This document shows positions 23,848 through 31,519 of a DNA stretch of 41,341 nucleotides, piece after piece. How positions within the stretch are numbered: the first letter of the stretch is position 1; each line of letters opens with the position of its first letter. The position numbers and the translations under genes are program-made. Source of the stretch: Acidimicrobiales bacterium (lineage in GTDB: Bacteria; Actinomycetota; Acidimicrobiia; Acidimicrobiales; Palsa-688); the NCBI GenBank assembly GCA_036378675.1, contig DASUWA010000004.1:1-41341 (forward strand), written 5' to 3'. Under the pieces are notes generated by a model. That model ran no database searches. It saw nothing but the letters and a program-made list of their open reading frames with translations, and was not told the DNA's origin.

Positions 23848-24887
23848 CCTGGCGAGAGGTTTGCCGGCGCTGCGGCCTGATCCAGCCGTTCGCCGGAAGG
23901 TGGCTGTGCGACTGCGGAGGTCTCCTCGACCTCGCCGGCCCACCGGCGGACCCCGTAGCGGACCTCCCGCCGCAGCCGTGGTCGATGTGGCGATACGGCA
24001 GTTCGATTCCTCCCGTCGAATCCTGGAAAAAGGCGACGCTCGGCGAGGGAATGACCCCCCTCGTCGAGATCTCCCCGGGTTTGTCGCTCAAGCTCGATCA
24101 GGTCTCGCCAACAGGATCCTTCAAGGACCGCGGGGCTGCGGTGCTGGTGTCGCTTGCCGCGGACCTCGGGGCCGGCACGGTCGTCGCGGACAGCAGCGGT
24201 AACGCGGGAAAGGCCGTCGCCGCGTACGCGGCGCGTGCCGGTCTGCCCGCCGAGGTCTACGTTCCTTCCGGCACTGCGGAGACGAAGTGCGCCGCCGCTC
24301 GAGCTAGCGGGGCCGAGGTCATCGTCGTCGACGGCGACCGGTCGGTTGCGGCTGCGGCCGCGAGGGCGCGCGTCCTGGACCCGTCGGCGTTCTACGCCAG
24401 CCACGTGTACCAGCCCGCGTTCGTACACGGGGTTAAGACCATCGCGTACGAGATCTGGGAGCAACTCGGCGGCGCGGCTCCCGGGACGGTCGTCGTTCCG
24501 GCAGGGAACGGAACTCTCGTCCAGGCGATGTGGCTGGGCTTTTCCGACCTGAACAGAGCCGGCCGAGTTCGCGGGTTGCCTCACATCGTGGCGGTTCAAG
24601 CCGAACGCTGCGCCCCGATCGCGGGTCTTACGATCGCCGAGTCACCGACGGCAGCCGCGGGCATCGCCATTGCCAATCCTCCTCGCGTCGGCCAGGTGAG
24701 GGCGGTCGTGGTTGCATCTGGGGGCCAAGTCGTGACCGTCTCTGAGGACGAACTCGAGCCCGCGCAAGACGAGCTGGCGAAGATGGGGATCGCGGTGGAG
24801 ATCACGTCGGCGGCGGTATGGGCGGCTTGGAAAAGGGGAGCCGCCCCCGCAGACGGATCTGTCGTGATCGTCCTCACTGGCCGCTGA
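23844..24887 (+). CDS. Threonine-synthase-like PLP enzyme with N-terminal zinc ribbon, probable CTG start
   Basis: From CTG 23844 the 347-residue protein begins with a zinc ribbon, Cys at 7, 10, 22 and 24 (VCRRCG ... WLCDCGG), as in threonine synthases and relatives. The fold-type II core follows: SPTGSFKDRG with PLP Lys94, DSSGNAG for the phosphate, and VVPAGNGTLVQ. There is no ATG, GTG or TTG between the in-frame TAA at 23781 and the ATG at 23985, which would delete the ribbon. CTG overlaps the preceding TGA (CTGA) and has GGAGG seven bases upstream. Threonine synthase (homoserine phosphate to threonine) is likely but a related lyase cannot be excluded. Confidence 0.8.
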   Translation: MTWREVCRRCGLIQPFAGRWLCDCGGLLDLAGPPADPVADLPPQPWSMWRYGSSIPPVESWKKATLGEGMTPLVEISPGLSLKLDQVSPTGSFKDRGAAVLVSLAADLGAGTVVADSSGNAGKAVAAYAARAGLPAEVYVPSGTAETKCAAARASGAEVIVVDGDRSVAAAAARARVLDPSAFYASHVYQPAFVHGVKTIAYEIWEQLGGAAPGTVVVPAGNGTLVQAMWLGFSDLNRAGRVRGLPHIVAVQAERCAPIAGLTIAESPTAAAGIAIANPPRVGQVRAVVVASGGQVVTVSEDELEPAQDELAKMGIAVEITSAAVWAAWKRGAAPADGSVVIVLTGR

Positions 24888-24889
24888 GC

Positions 24890-27523
24890 TCAGCGGTCGA
24901 GGCTCGTGTCGTCCAGCAGAACGGTCTTGATCTCCCACGGCGGAAGCTCGAAGCGCTCCTCCCAGCGCCCGAGCTCTCGACCGCACAGATCCACGAAGAC
25001 TCCGCCTCGGCTGGGAATCTCGACCGGGTCGGCTCGGTCGGAGGGGTTGAACACGCGCATCTCTATCCGGTCTCCGTACCTGCGAAGCGACGACACCTTT
25101 GCGCCGTGCACCTCGAGGCGCGAGCCGCGAGGCGGCAGTTTTCCGGTCGCGGTGCTCGGCACGACAGGCATCGGTGTCCACAGATCCTCGGCGAGCCGCC
25201 AGGGATCCGCGTCTCCGACGACGAGGGCGTACCGCGCGCTGACCGGTCCGAGCATCTGGGCATCCTCGACAGGTATCGGTGGCCCGGCGATGTTCGGCCG
25301 CGCGGCGGTTGCCGGTCTCGAAAGGATTCCGGTCGCCCGCAATATGGTCAACGCAAGCGCGGACCCATCGTCGATCAGCTCGTACTCGCGTACTCCTTCA
25401 TGGAGGATCGTCAGACCGCCGGCCGACACGAACCCGCGGGCGGGGTAAGTGGAGAGAGCCGGCTCACGTGGGCCACCCTCCGCCTTTTTCCTGGTGACAG
25501 AAGCGAAAACGCATCCCGCCGTGGTCGTCTCGGTCGGCGTTGGCAAGCGGAACTCCGTGCGCAGCCGGTGGTCACGGCACGGGTTGTCGAACCTCGTTTC
25601 GACCCTGACCGCCCTCTCGCCGGCGACGAGGACCAGGTCGGTCGTCACCTCGACCTGACGAAGGGAGCTCGTGCCGAGGCCGGCCGGCCACTCGAAGCTG
25701 CGCACGATCCGAAGCCGGCCCCGGACCGGCCCGGATTCGAGGACGTGGACTTCGACGTTGTCGGGGAGGTCGACCTTGGTCTGCGGGCTAGGAGGGGAGT
25801 AGTTGTAGGTGTCGCCGGCGTCAGGGCCGTCGACGAGCCGGTCCAGCCCGGTCAGATCGCCAATCGAGAACGTTCCGAGGTGAGGGTCGACTGTCAGGCG
25901 GACGAGTCCGTTGTCGAGCCGGTCGTTGTCGGCCCGTACCGGCTCGAACGGTAGCGGCTCGGGCGTCCAGGCCGCCCATCCGAACCCGGGTACGTCCCGG
26001 ATGAGAGCGACCACCTTCTGGGCCGGCGGCCGGTCTACGCGCACGGTCAGCGGTGCGTCCGGTCGGGCGCCGGCGAGCGCCCACGCCTCGGCGATGGCTG
26101 AGGCGGTGGTGGGTTCTGGCCGGCGGGATGGGTCGTAGACGAGCGAGAGCTGCGGAACCCCGTCCTCGACGGCGACGGTCGCCTCGGTGCATTTCCCCGC
26201 CTCGCCGAGCCACCCCTGAGCGGTCAAGTCGCCGAGGACCTGCCCGAGATCGGCTCCGGTCGCCCGGCGGGCCTCGGTGCCACCGGGTTCGTGACCGAGG
26301 ACCTGGGTCCCATCGGGAGGGATCTCGCCGGGAAGGACCAGCTCGACGGCCCCAGTTCGGGGGTGCGCCGAGGGGTTCAGCACGACCGGCCCATTGCTGT
26401 CGGTGGCGACGCCTGCGATGTCGGAAGCGTCCTGGATCACGGTCGCGGCGAGGGAGGAAGCGACGTCGTAGCGGTGGAGGACCGCCCGGGTCACCTCGTC
26501 GGATGAACAGGCGCAGATCGAGTCGTGGGCCGAGTTACGGATGGTCTCCAGCCACGCCCGGTCGAGGGTCTCCTGCGGCCAGAGGTCGGGGGGCAGCCAA
26601 AGCACCGCGAGGGGCTCGGCCAGCCGCTCGAGGGTGATTTCGGCGGCCGCGGCCGCGGCTTTGATGTCCGTCCGGTTGGAGACCGTCCCGGCGAGGATGG
26701 GGGCGCGGGCGCCGCTTCGAAGCTCGCCGGACCAGCAGGGCATGCCCTCCGTAGGCGCCTGGTCGAGGTAGTCGGGGAGCGAGGTGAGGGAGAACCGGTA
26801 GCGGTCCTGGGCGTGGTTTGCGCCGGCCAAGACCGCGGGAACGAAGGGCTGGATGCTTTGGTGATCGGTGCCGTTCATCAGCAGCAAGGGCGATTCCGGG
26901 CCGTCGAGCAGCTCCCCGGACTCTGCCTCGAGCGCTTCTACCCGACGGACGAGGGCCGCCGGGTCGTCCGGCAGGAAGGCCCCGTTGGCGTAGCCGACCG
27001 GGAGGTACTCGGCCCGGACCCGGCTTCCGTCGGGGGCCTGCCACCAGAACGCGGTCCGCCTGATCGCGTCCGGGACGCCGCGCCACACGACCGCGTGGCC
27101 GATGCCGGCGAGGGTGAGCAGCTGTGGCATCTGCGAGTTGTGGCCGAACATGTCCGGCAGGTAGCCGACGTGTTGGGCCGGGCCGAAGGAGCCCGCTCGC
27201 TCCATCCCGAGCTGCAGATTGCGGATGATCGTCTCGCCGGACACGCAGAACTCGTCCATCAGCACGTACCAGGGCCCGATGTTCAGGCGGCGTGCGGTCA
27301 CGAGCGCTTCGATCCTTTTCCGGGCCCCTGGGCGGATGGCGAGGTAGTCGTCGAGGAGGGCGACCTGGCCGTCGAGAAGGAAGGCGGGCCAGTCGGAGTC
27401 GTCCTCCAGGGTGTCGAGGACACCTTCGATGACGCCGGCCAGTCGGAGCTGGAAAGCCTCGAAGGGGACATACCACTCGCGGTCCCAATGAGTGTGTGCG
27501 ACTACCGGTACGGGGCGTGACAC
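24890..27523 (-). CDS. GH38 alpha-mannosidase-like glycoside hydrolase
   Basis: The 877-residue protein starts with the GH38 zinc motif HTHWDREWY (His10, Asp14... in HxHWD order). It continues with GPWYVLMDEF, the nucleophile motif GYLPDMFGHNSQMPQL (Asp124) and the second zinc segment NSAHDSICACS. Long beta-sandwich domains fill the rest. GH38 enzymes cleave alpha-mannosides with retention; the short N-terminus without signal peptide puts it in the cytoplasm. It ends two bases from the convergent threonine-synthase-like gene. The start is GTG at 27523 with TAGCCT eight bases upstream. A GH13 enzyme lies 8 kb away, but no sugar transporter is nearby. Confidence 0.9.
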   Translation of the reverse strand: MSRPVPVVAHTHWDREWYVPFEAFQLRLAGVIEGVLDTLEDDSDWPAFLLDGQVALLDDYLAIRPGARKRIEALVTARRLNIGPWYVLMDEFCVSGETIIRNLQLGMERAGSFGPAQHVGYLPDMFGHNSQMPQLLTLAGIGHAVVWRGVPDAIRRTAFWWQAPDGSRVRAEYLPVGYANGAFLPDDPAALVRRVEALEAESGELLDGPESPLLLMNGTDHQSIQPFVPAVLAGANHAQDRYRFSLTSLPDYLDQAPTEGMPCWSGELRSGARAPILAGTVSNRTDIKAAAAAAEITLERLAEPLAVLWLPPDLWPQETLDRAWLETIRNSAHDSICACSSDEVTRAVLHRYDVASSLAATVIQDASDIAGVATDSNGPVVLNPSAHPRTGAVELVLPGEIPPDGTQVLGHEPGGTEARRATGADLGQVLGDLTAQGWLGEAGKCTEATVAVEDGVPQLSLVYDPSRRPEPTTASAIAEAWALAGARPDAPLTVRVDRPPAQKVVALIRDVPGFGWAAWTPEPLPFEPVRADNDRLDNGLVRLTVDPHLGTFSIGDLTGLDRLVDGPDAGDTYNYSPPSPQTKVDLPDNVEVHVLESGPVRGRLRIVRSFEWPAGLGTSSLRQVEVTTDLVLVAGERAVRVETRFDNPCRDHRLRTEFRLPTPTETTTAGCVFASVTRKKAEGGPREPALSTYPARGFVSAGGLTILHEGVREYELIDDGSALALTILRATGILSRPATAARPNIAGPPIPVEDAQMLGPVSARYALVVGDADPWRLAEDLWTPMPVVPSTATGKLPPRGSRLEVHGAKVSSLRRYGDRIEMRVFNPSDRADPVEIPSRGGVFVDLCGRELGRWEERFELPPWEIKTVLLDDTSLDR

Positions 27524-27531
27524 CGCGATGG

Positions 27532-27537
27532 AGGCTA
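27532..27537 (-). promoter_or_regulatory. Leaderless -10 element of the GH38 gene
   Basis: TAGCCT on the minus strand, eight bases before the GTG at 27523. Confidence 0.5.
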
Positions 27538-27558
27538 GGCAGGTTGCCCGAGTCGTGC

Positions 27559-27623
27559 TACCTTCTCATGGCAACGAGGGTGCAGCATCGATTCACGAGC
27601 AGATCCCTCCCGGCTTCGGCCGG
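27559..27623 (+). promoter_or_regulatory. Possible promoter and structured leader of the cold-shock gene
   Basis: TACCTT at 27559-27564 could be the -10, although no good -35 is seen. The leader would be about 115 bases. It contains CCGGC-TTCG-GCCGG at 27610-27623, a stable UUCG tetraloop hairpin. Long structured leaders are usual for cold-shock mRNAs. Confidence 0.35.
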
Positions 27624-27666
27624 AGGCCGTCGGCTCCGTCTCAGGACGAGAGCCGCTCCGGCCAGG

Positions 27667-27674
27667 AAAGGAGG
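27667..27674 (+). promoter_or_regulatory. Ribosome binding site of the cold-shock gene
   Basis: AAAGGAGG, eight bases before GTG 27683; it decides against the TTG at 27677. Confidence 0.8.
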
Positions 27675-27682
27675 GATTGCTA

Positions 27683-27886
27683 GTGGCGACAGGAACCGTT
27701 AAGTGGTTCAACTCAGAAAAGGGCTACGGGTTCATCTCGCAGGAAAGCGGGCCGGACGTCTTCGTGCATTTCAGTGCGATCGAGGGCAACGGGTACCGAA
27801 ACCTCGAGGAGAACGAGAAGGTGGAGTTCGAGGTCAACCAGGGTCCGAAGGGCCTTCAGGCGGCCAACGTACGCCGGCTCGGCTAG
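27683..27886 (+). CDS. Cold-shock protein (CspA family)
   Basis: The 67-residue single cold-shock domain has [15 protein letters not shown] (RNP1) and DVFVHFSAI (RNP2), then [20 protein letters not shown]. It binds single-stranded RNA and DNA as a chaperone and is normally abundant. One of only a few genes here with a perfect Shine-Dalgarno sequence and a long leader, fitting high translation. It is followed by a 390-base region holding a 9-base tandem repeat and the second intergenic element. Confidence 0.93.
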   Translation: MATGTVKWFNSEKGYGFISQESGPDVFVHFSAIEGNGYRNLEENEKVEFEVNQGPKGLQAANVRRLG

Positions 27887-27929
27887 CCAGAGCCCATTGA
27901 TCCCGACGGGCTGCTGGCCCGCCGGTCAA

Positions 27930-28001
27930 GTCCGTGACGTCCGTGACGTCTCTGACGTCTGGGGTGTCGGTGATGTCTGGGACGTCTGGGATGTCTGCAG
28001 C
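27930..28001. repeat. 9-base tandem repeat, eight units
   Basis: Eight consecutive 9-mers, each starting with GTC: GTCCGTGAC twice, GTCTCTGAC, GTCTGGGGT, GTCGGTGAT, GTCTGGGAC, GTCTGGGAT and GTCTGCAGC. The first two are identical and the others diverged. Confidence 0.75.
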
Positions 28002-28101
28002 CACCGCGTTCTTTGGCGGTGCCGTGCCGTTTGGTGCGGCGCCGCTTTCCATTTCGCGGGGAGTCCCGGCTGTCTTCTGTTGTCCGCCCGGGCGGGTGGC
28101 C

Positions 28102-28211
28102 GACTTTTCCGTGGCAAATGGCTTTCTCCGTGACAAATGGATTCTCCGGGACAACGCGCACGGTTCGCGTCGCATACGTCCCTCAGAAGCCAGTTGCACC
28201 GCAAAAAACTC
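28102..28211. repeat. Intergenic element copy 2: three direct units, 24-base spacer, two inverted units
   Basis: Left units end at 28116 (CCGTGGCA), 28135 (CCGTGACA) and 28153 (CCGGGACA), spaced 19 and 18 bases. After exactly 24 bases the inverted units GTCCCTCAGAAGCC (28178) and TTGCACCGCAAAAAACTC (28194-28211) follow. The plan equals that of 11014-11135. No coding capacity. Confidence 0.6.
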
Positions 28212-28276
28212 GCCTAGCGTGCCCCCTCGTCACAGGTCGAGGTTCGCACGCAGCGAGGTCACCGCGGCCGGGATGG

Positions 28277-28894
28277 TCACCCGGGCCCTCCCTCATGAGC
28301 GTCGAGCTGCTCGGGCGTGTCCAAGTCATCGAGGCAAAGGGGGTCGCCGGCGAAGGGCACCCAGGTGTCCTCCGGGACCAGCTGCGGCTTGACCTCGTCG
28401 ATGAGAGAGAACATCGATCTGCTTCCCCCCGCAAGCAGCCGCGACGCCGCCGCGAGATCCTCCGGCTCGTAGCGGGCGCACAGAGGTTGCGGCACGCCGC
28501 GGGAGAGAGGCACGACTGAACAGCCAGGTTGGTGGTTCGCCAACCATCCGAGCATGGCAGCGTTCAGCCGGGGCAGGTCAGTGGCGACCACCAGGACCGG
28601 TCCTTTCCAACCGATTCGCACGAGCTCGGTAGCGCCGGCGACGAGCGCGGCGAGCGGCCCTGCTTGTGGCGGCGACTCGGCAACGCGGGACAGGTGGCTG
28701 AAGCCCGGACCGACTTCGAGCGCGACCTTGGTCGCGGCTTCGAGAAGTCGCGCCGTCCTCTCGGCGAGCGTGAGTGACATCGGTTCGCCATAACCGCTGC
28801 CGGACGATGGCAATCGGAGTGCCGCTTTGTCCGTTCCCATCCGGGCGCTACGACCTCCGGTCAGCAGCAATCCCGCGGTGTCCACGGTGGACAT
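28277..28894 (-). CDS. MobA-like nucleotidyltransferase (molybdenum cofactor guanylyltransferase family)
   Basis: The N-terminus AGLLLTGGRSARMGTDKAAL is the LLxGGxSxRMGxDK nucleotide-binding loop of MobA, and VLVVATDLPRLNAAML gives the Mg-binding Asp. MobA attaches GMP to molybdopterin; related members act on other cofactors. No molybdenum genes are nearby. The start is uncertain: ATG 28894 places the motif at the usual distance, while ATG 28912 and GTG 28981 also lie in frame (the last with GAGGAT five bases upstream). From 28894 the protein has 205 residues. The next gene diverges. Confidence 0.75.
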   Translation of the reverse strand: MSTVDTAGLLLTGGRSARMGTDKAALRLPSSGSGYGEPMSLTLAERTARLLEAATKVALEVGPGFSHLSRVAESPPQAGPLAALVAGATELVRIGWKGPVLVVATDLPRLNAAMLGWLANHQPGCSVVPLSRGVPQPLCARYEPEDLAAASRLLAGGSRSMFSLIDEVKPQLVPEDTWVPFAGDPLCLDDLDTPEQLDAHEGGPG

Positions 28895-29008
28895 TGTGCC
28901 CCGCGGGGACATTGGCGATTCGCCGGCACGCGCGCGCCCAGAGCGTTCGTTCAGTCCGCCCAACGTGTGAACAAATTCCACAACGGATCCTCAACTTCGC
29001 ACCGGCAG

Positions 29009-29827
29009 ATGCCGACAACACAATCGGTGGTGCCTGACTCGCCCTTAAGAGTGCGGCAATCCGGGCGGGTAGGGAGCGCCTGGCTAGTCGCGGCCGGGAT
29101 CACTCTTGGTGTCCTGGCAGGCGTCATCACGCCGGGTGCCGCGGCGGCGTACGCCAACCCCTCACATGGCTCCGCCGGGGCCCCGGTCGGACACGGAAAC
29201 GGCAACCCCCACAATCAGACCTCGTCCGTGCAGACCCAATCGTCTAAATCGTCCATGATCCAGGCTGCCTCGACATCTGCGACTTCTTCGTCGCAACCGC
29301 CCGGCCACTCGAAGACATCGGGCGGCGTTCACGCCGCGTCGCTCGAGCCGGATTCGGGTTCGAGCACCATTTCAATTCCCGGCAACTGCCAGTCCCCTCA
29401 GTGCCAGGCGGTGGAAGCGACTTTGGCCCAGCTTGCGGGATCGCCGCCAGGCCCATCGGCGCAGACTCCAACTTCGTCGACGACTGTCCCGTCGGCCGGC
29501 CGTAACACGATCGTTCCCGGGCGGGTGCTCGCTTCGAGTCGGCCCAGACCCGCCGTCCGGGGCGCAAATCCCACAACCAACAAACCCTCCCTGGCACCAC
29601 CTGCGCCGACTAACACCGGCCCGTCCGTGCTCGACGAACCGATGCAACTCGCAACGGGCGGCTGGCAGGGGATTTCGCTTCAGGCCGCTACCAGCCTCCG
29701 CATACCGATTCTCTTCGGAGCGGCTGTCTTGCTGTTCGTCTTGCTTCAGGCTCTTGTGGATCGACGCGATCCAAAGATGACCCGCGCCCCTGAGCGCGGC
29801 GAAGACGACAGCATGGGATTCTCTTGA
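29009..29827 (+). CDS. Surface protein: signal/anchor helix, Ser/Thr/Pro-rich stalk, C-terminal transmembrane helix
   Basis: From ATG 29009 (272 residues; GTG 28967 also possible) the protein has a hydrophobic export segment (SAWLVAAGITLGVLAGVITPG), ending in AAAAYA, a likely signal-peptidase site. A long stalk of Ser, Thr, Pro and Gly follows, with a small CQSPQC knot mid-way. Near the end lies a second membrane helix (IPILFGAAVLLFVLLQAL), then a charged tail (DRRDP). This suggests an extracellular sensor or stalk anchored by its C-terminal helix. Its TGA stop overlaps the TTG start of the diguanylate cyclase gene, so they are made together. No family recognised. Confidence 0.75.
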   Translation: MPTTQSVVPDSPLRVRQSGRVGSAWLVAAGITLGVLAGVITPGAAAAYANPSHGSAGAPVGHGNGNPHNQTSSVQTQSSKSSMIQAASTSATSSSQPPGHSKTSGGVHAASLEPDSGSSTISIPGNCQSPQCQAVEATLAQLAGSPPGPSAQTPTSSTTVPSAGRNTIVPGRVLASSRPRPAVRGANPTTNKPSLAPPAPTNTGPSVLDEPMQLATGGWQGISLQAATSLRIPILFGAAVLLFVLLQALVDRRDPKMTRAPERGEDDSMGFS

Positions 29828-31443
29828 CGGTGGCCGCCCCCTTTCCGGCGGCTATCCGGGAGGGGGCGCACGAACTAACCAGCCTCGAAGAGCGTTTGGG
29901 CCTCCTCCTCATGGTCCGGATCGGGACCGTGGGATTCGTCGTTCTCACCGCGCTCTTCGCGTCGGCGCAGGTCGGCTTCGGGATCACGGACATCGGGCCG
30001 ATATCCGCCACCTACCTCACGATCGTCGCGAGCGCGGAGTGGTACCGGCGAAAAGGGCGGCGTGGTCGCATGACCCTGCACCGCTTGCTCCTGCCGCTCG
30101 ACGCGGTGTACCTCGCACTGGTGAGCGCGCCCTCCGGTGGTCCCCGGAGCCAGCTGGTCGTCCTGTTCGCGGTGCAGCTGATCGCCGTCACACTGCTGGT
30201 GAGCGAACGGGCCGGCCTGCGGATGGCGCTTTGGGACTCGTTCCTGTTCATACTCATCCCGACTCTGTCGTTGTCGGCGAGGATCGGCTCCTTCCTGGGC
30301 GTCCGCGCGGTGGCGGCCCCACGGGCCTCGGAGACAGCGCTCGCCATAATGGGCTTCTGGGCCGTCGCACTGTGCACCGCGTTCTTCTCGTCGGTCAGCG
30401 AGCGCGAACTGCGCCGCAGCAAGGCTGAGCTTTCGGAGCTTGCCGGGATGGCCGCGGCGATGGAGCTTCTCCACGCGGAGGAGGAGATCTTCTCGATACT
30501 GCTCTTGACGGTTACGAGGGCCTTCGGATTTCGAAGGGCGGCGCTGTGGTGGGTGCGCGGCAACCGACCGAGAGGACTGGTCCTTTCCCCGGGAGGCGAC
30601 AAGACGGAGTCGTTCTCGGTTCCCGAAACTGCGCGGCACGACAAGGTCGTGAGGTTGGTCTGGGATTCGAGGAGCCCGATTCTCGTCAAGCACCTCAGCC
30701 TCGATGACGACCCGGCCGCTGCTGGCATGCTGCCCCATTCCCGCAACGTCGTAGTCCTCCCGATCCAACTCGAAGGCGGCGACCTGGGCGTGGTGCTTTT
30801 GGAGCACGGAGGCCATCCTTTTACCTCGAGGTTGCCCAAGCGGGTGCTGCTGATGCTCAGCCAATTCGTCGGCCACGCAGCCCTCTCCGTGCGCAACGCC
30901 CGGTTGCTAGACGAGCGCGAGCGGCTCGCCACCATCGACGGGCTCACCGGGGTCTCGAACCGAAGACAGTTCGATCACGTGCTGTCGAGAGAGGTGAGCC
31001 GTGCGGAGCGGTCGTCCGAACCGCTCGCGCTCGTCATCTTCGACCTCGACCACTTCAAGATCGTCAACGACACCCAGGGCCACCTCGCCGGCGACGAGGT
31101 GCTGAAGGCGTTTGCGGGCATTCTGAGCCATGCGGTGCGCGAGATGGACGTCGTAGCGCGCTACGGAGGCGAGGAGTTCGCTTTGGTCCTCCCCCGATGC
31201 GACCAGAACGGGGCCGTTCTGGTCGTCGAACGGGTGACCCGGGGACTTCGCCTTTCGGAAGCCCTTCAAGGTGTGACGGTCAGCGCCGGCGTGGCGTCCC
31301 TGCCCGCCAACGCCGCGGACGGGCGTGAGCTGATCGAGGCCGCCGACGAGGCGCTCTTCGAGTCCAAGCGTGCGGGACGCGACCGGTGGACGGTTTCGGC
31401 CCGGCACCCCAACGGGGACCGGCTGAGCAACCACCCCTCGTAG
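29824..31443 (+). CDS. Membrane diguanylate cyclase: multi-helix N-terminus, GAF, GGDEF
   Basis: The 539-residue protein has about six hydrophobic N-terminal segments (residues 20-200), a GAF-like domain (about 205-345) and a GGDEF domain with DGLTGVSNRRQFD, FDLDHFKIVND and GGEEF at 448-452. REMD at 439-442, five residues before GGEEF, fits the inhibitory I-site RxxD. It should make cyclic di-GMP from two GTP with product inhibition. It starts at TTG 29824, overlapping the surface protein's stop, or at GTG 29830. The surface protein may feed it an external signal; that is an inference from coupling. Confidence 0.9.
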   Translation: MTVAAPFPAAIREGAHELTSLEERLGLLLMVRIGTVGFVVLTALFASAQVGFGITDIGPISATYLTIVASAEWYRRKGRRGRMTLHRLLLPLDAVYLALVSAPSGGPRSQLVVLFAVQLIAVTLLVSERAGLRMALWDSFLFILIPTLSLSARIGSFLGVRAVAAPRASETALAIMGFWAVALCTAFFSSVSERELRRSKAELSELAGMAAAMELLHAEEEIFSILLLTVTRAFGFRRAALWWVRGNRPRGLVLSPGGDKTESFSVPETARHDKVVRLVWDSRSPILVKHLSLDDDPAAAGMLPHSRNVVVLPIQLEGGDLGVVLLEHGGHPFTSRLPKRVLLMLSQFVGHAALSVRNARLLDERERLATIDGLTGVSNRRQFDHVLSREVSRAERSSEPLALVIFDLDHFKIVNDTQGHLAGDEVLKAFAGILSHAVREMDVVARYGGEEFALVLPRCDQNGAVLVVERVTRGLRLSEALQGVTVSAGVASLPANAADGRELIEAADEALFESKRAGRDRWTVSARHPNGDRLSNHPS

Positions 31444-31519
31444 GAGAACGAAGGTCCGGCAGGCCCCGGAGCACTCGAATCGCTGCGGGCCCCCGGTCGT
31501 CGCGTGGCAGGCTGAGTCG

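Larger units (their letters stand above)
27887..28276. other. Intergenic region csp / MobA-like gene
   Basis: 390 bases between convergent ends. It holds the 9-base tandem repeat (27930-28001) and element copy 2 (28102-28211). Open frames across it are low-complexity translations of these repeats; no gene was seen. Confidence 0.5.

Noticed and set aside
26525-27520. Long open frame antisense to the GH38 gene
   Set aside because: Shadow frame; GH38 motifs on the other strand are unambiguous.
27930-28001. CRISPR array
   Set aside because: The units are contiguous 9-mers without spacers and there are no cas genes.
28013-28519. Open frame between csp and the MobA-like gene
   Set aside because: It only translates the intergenic element and the antisense of the MobA-like gene.
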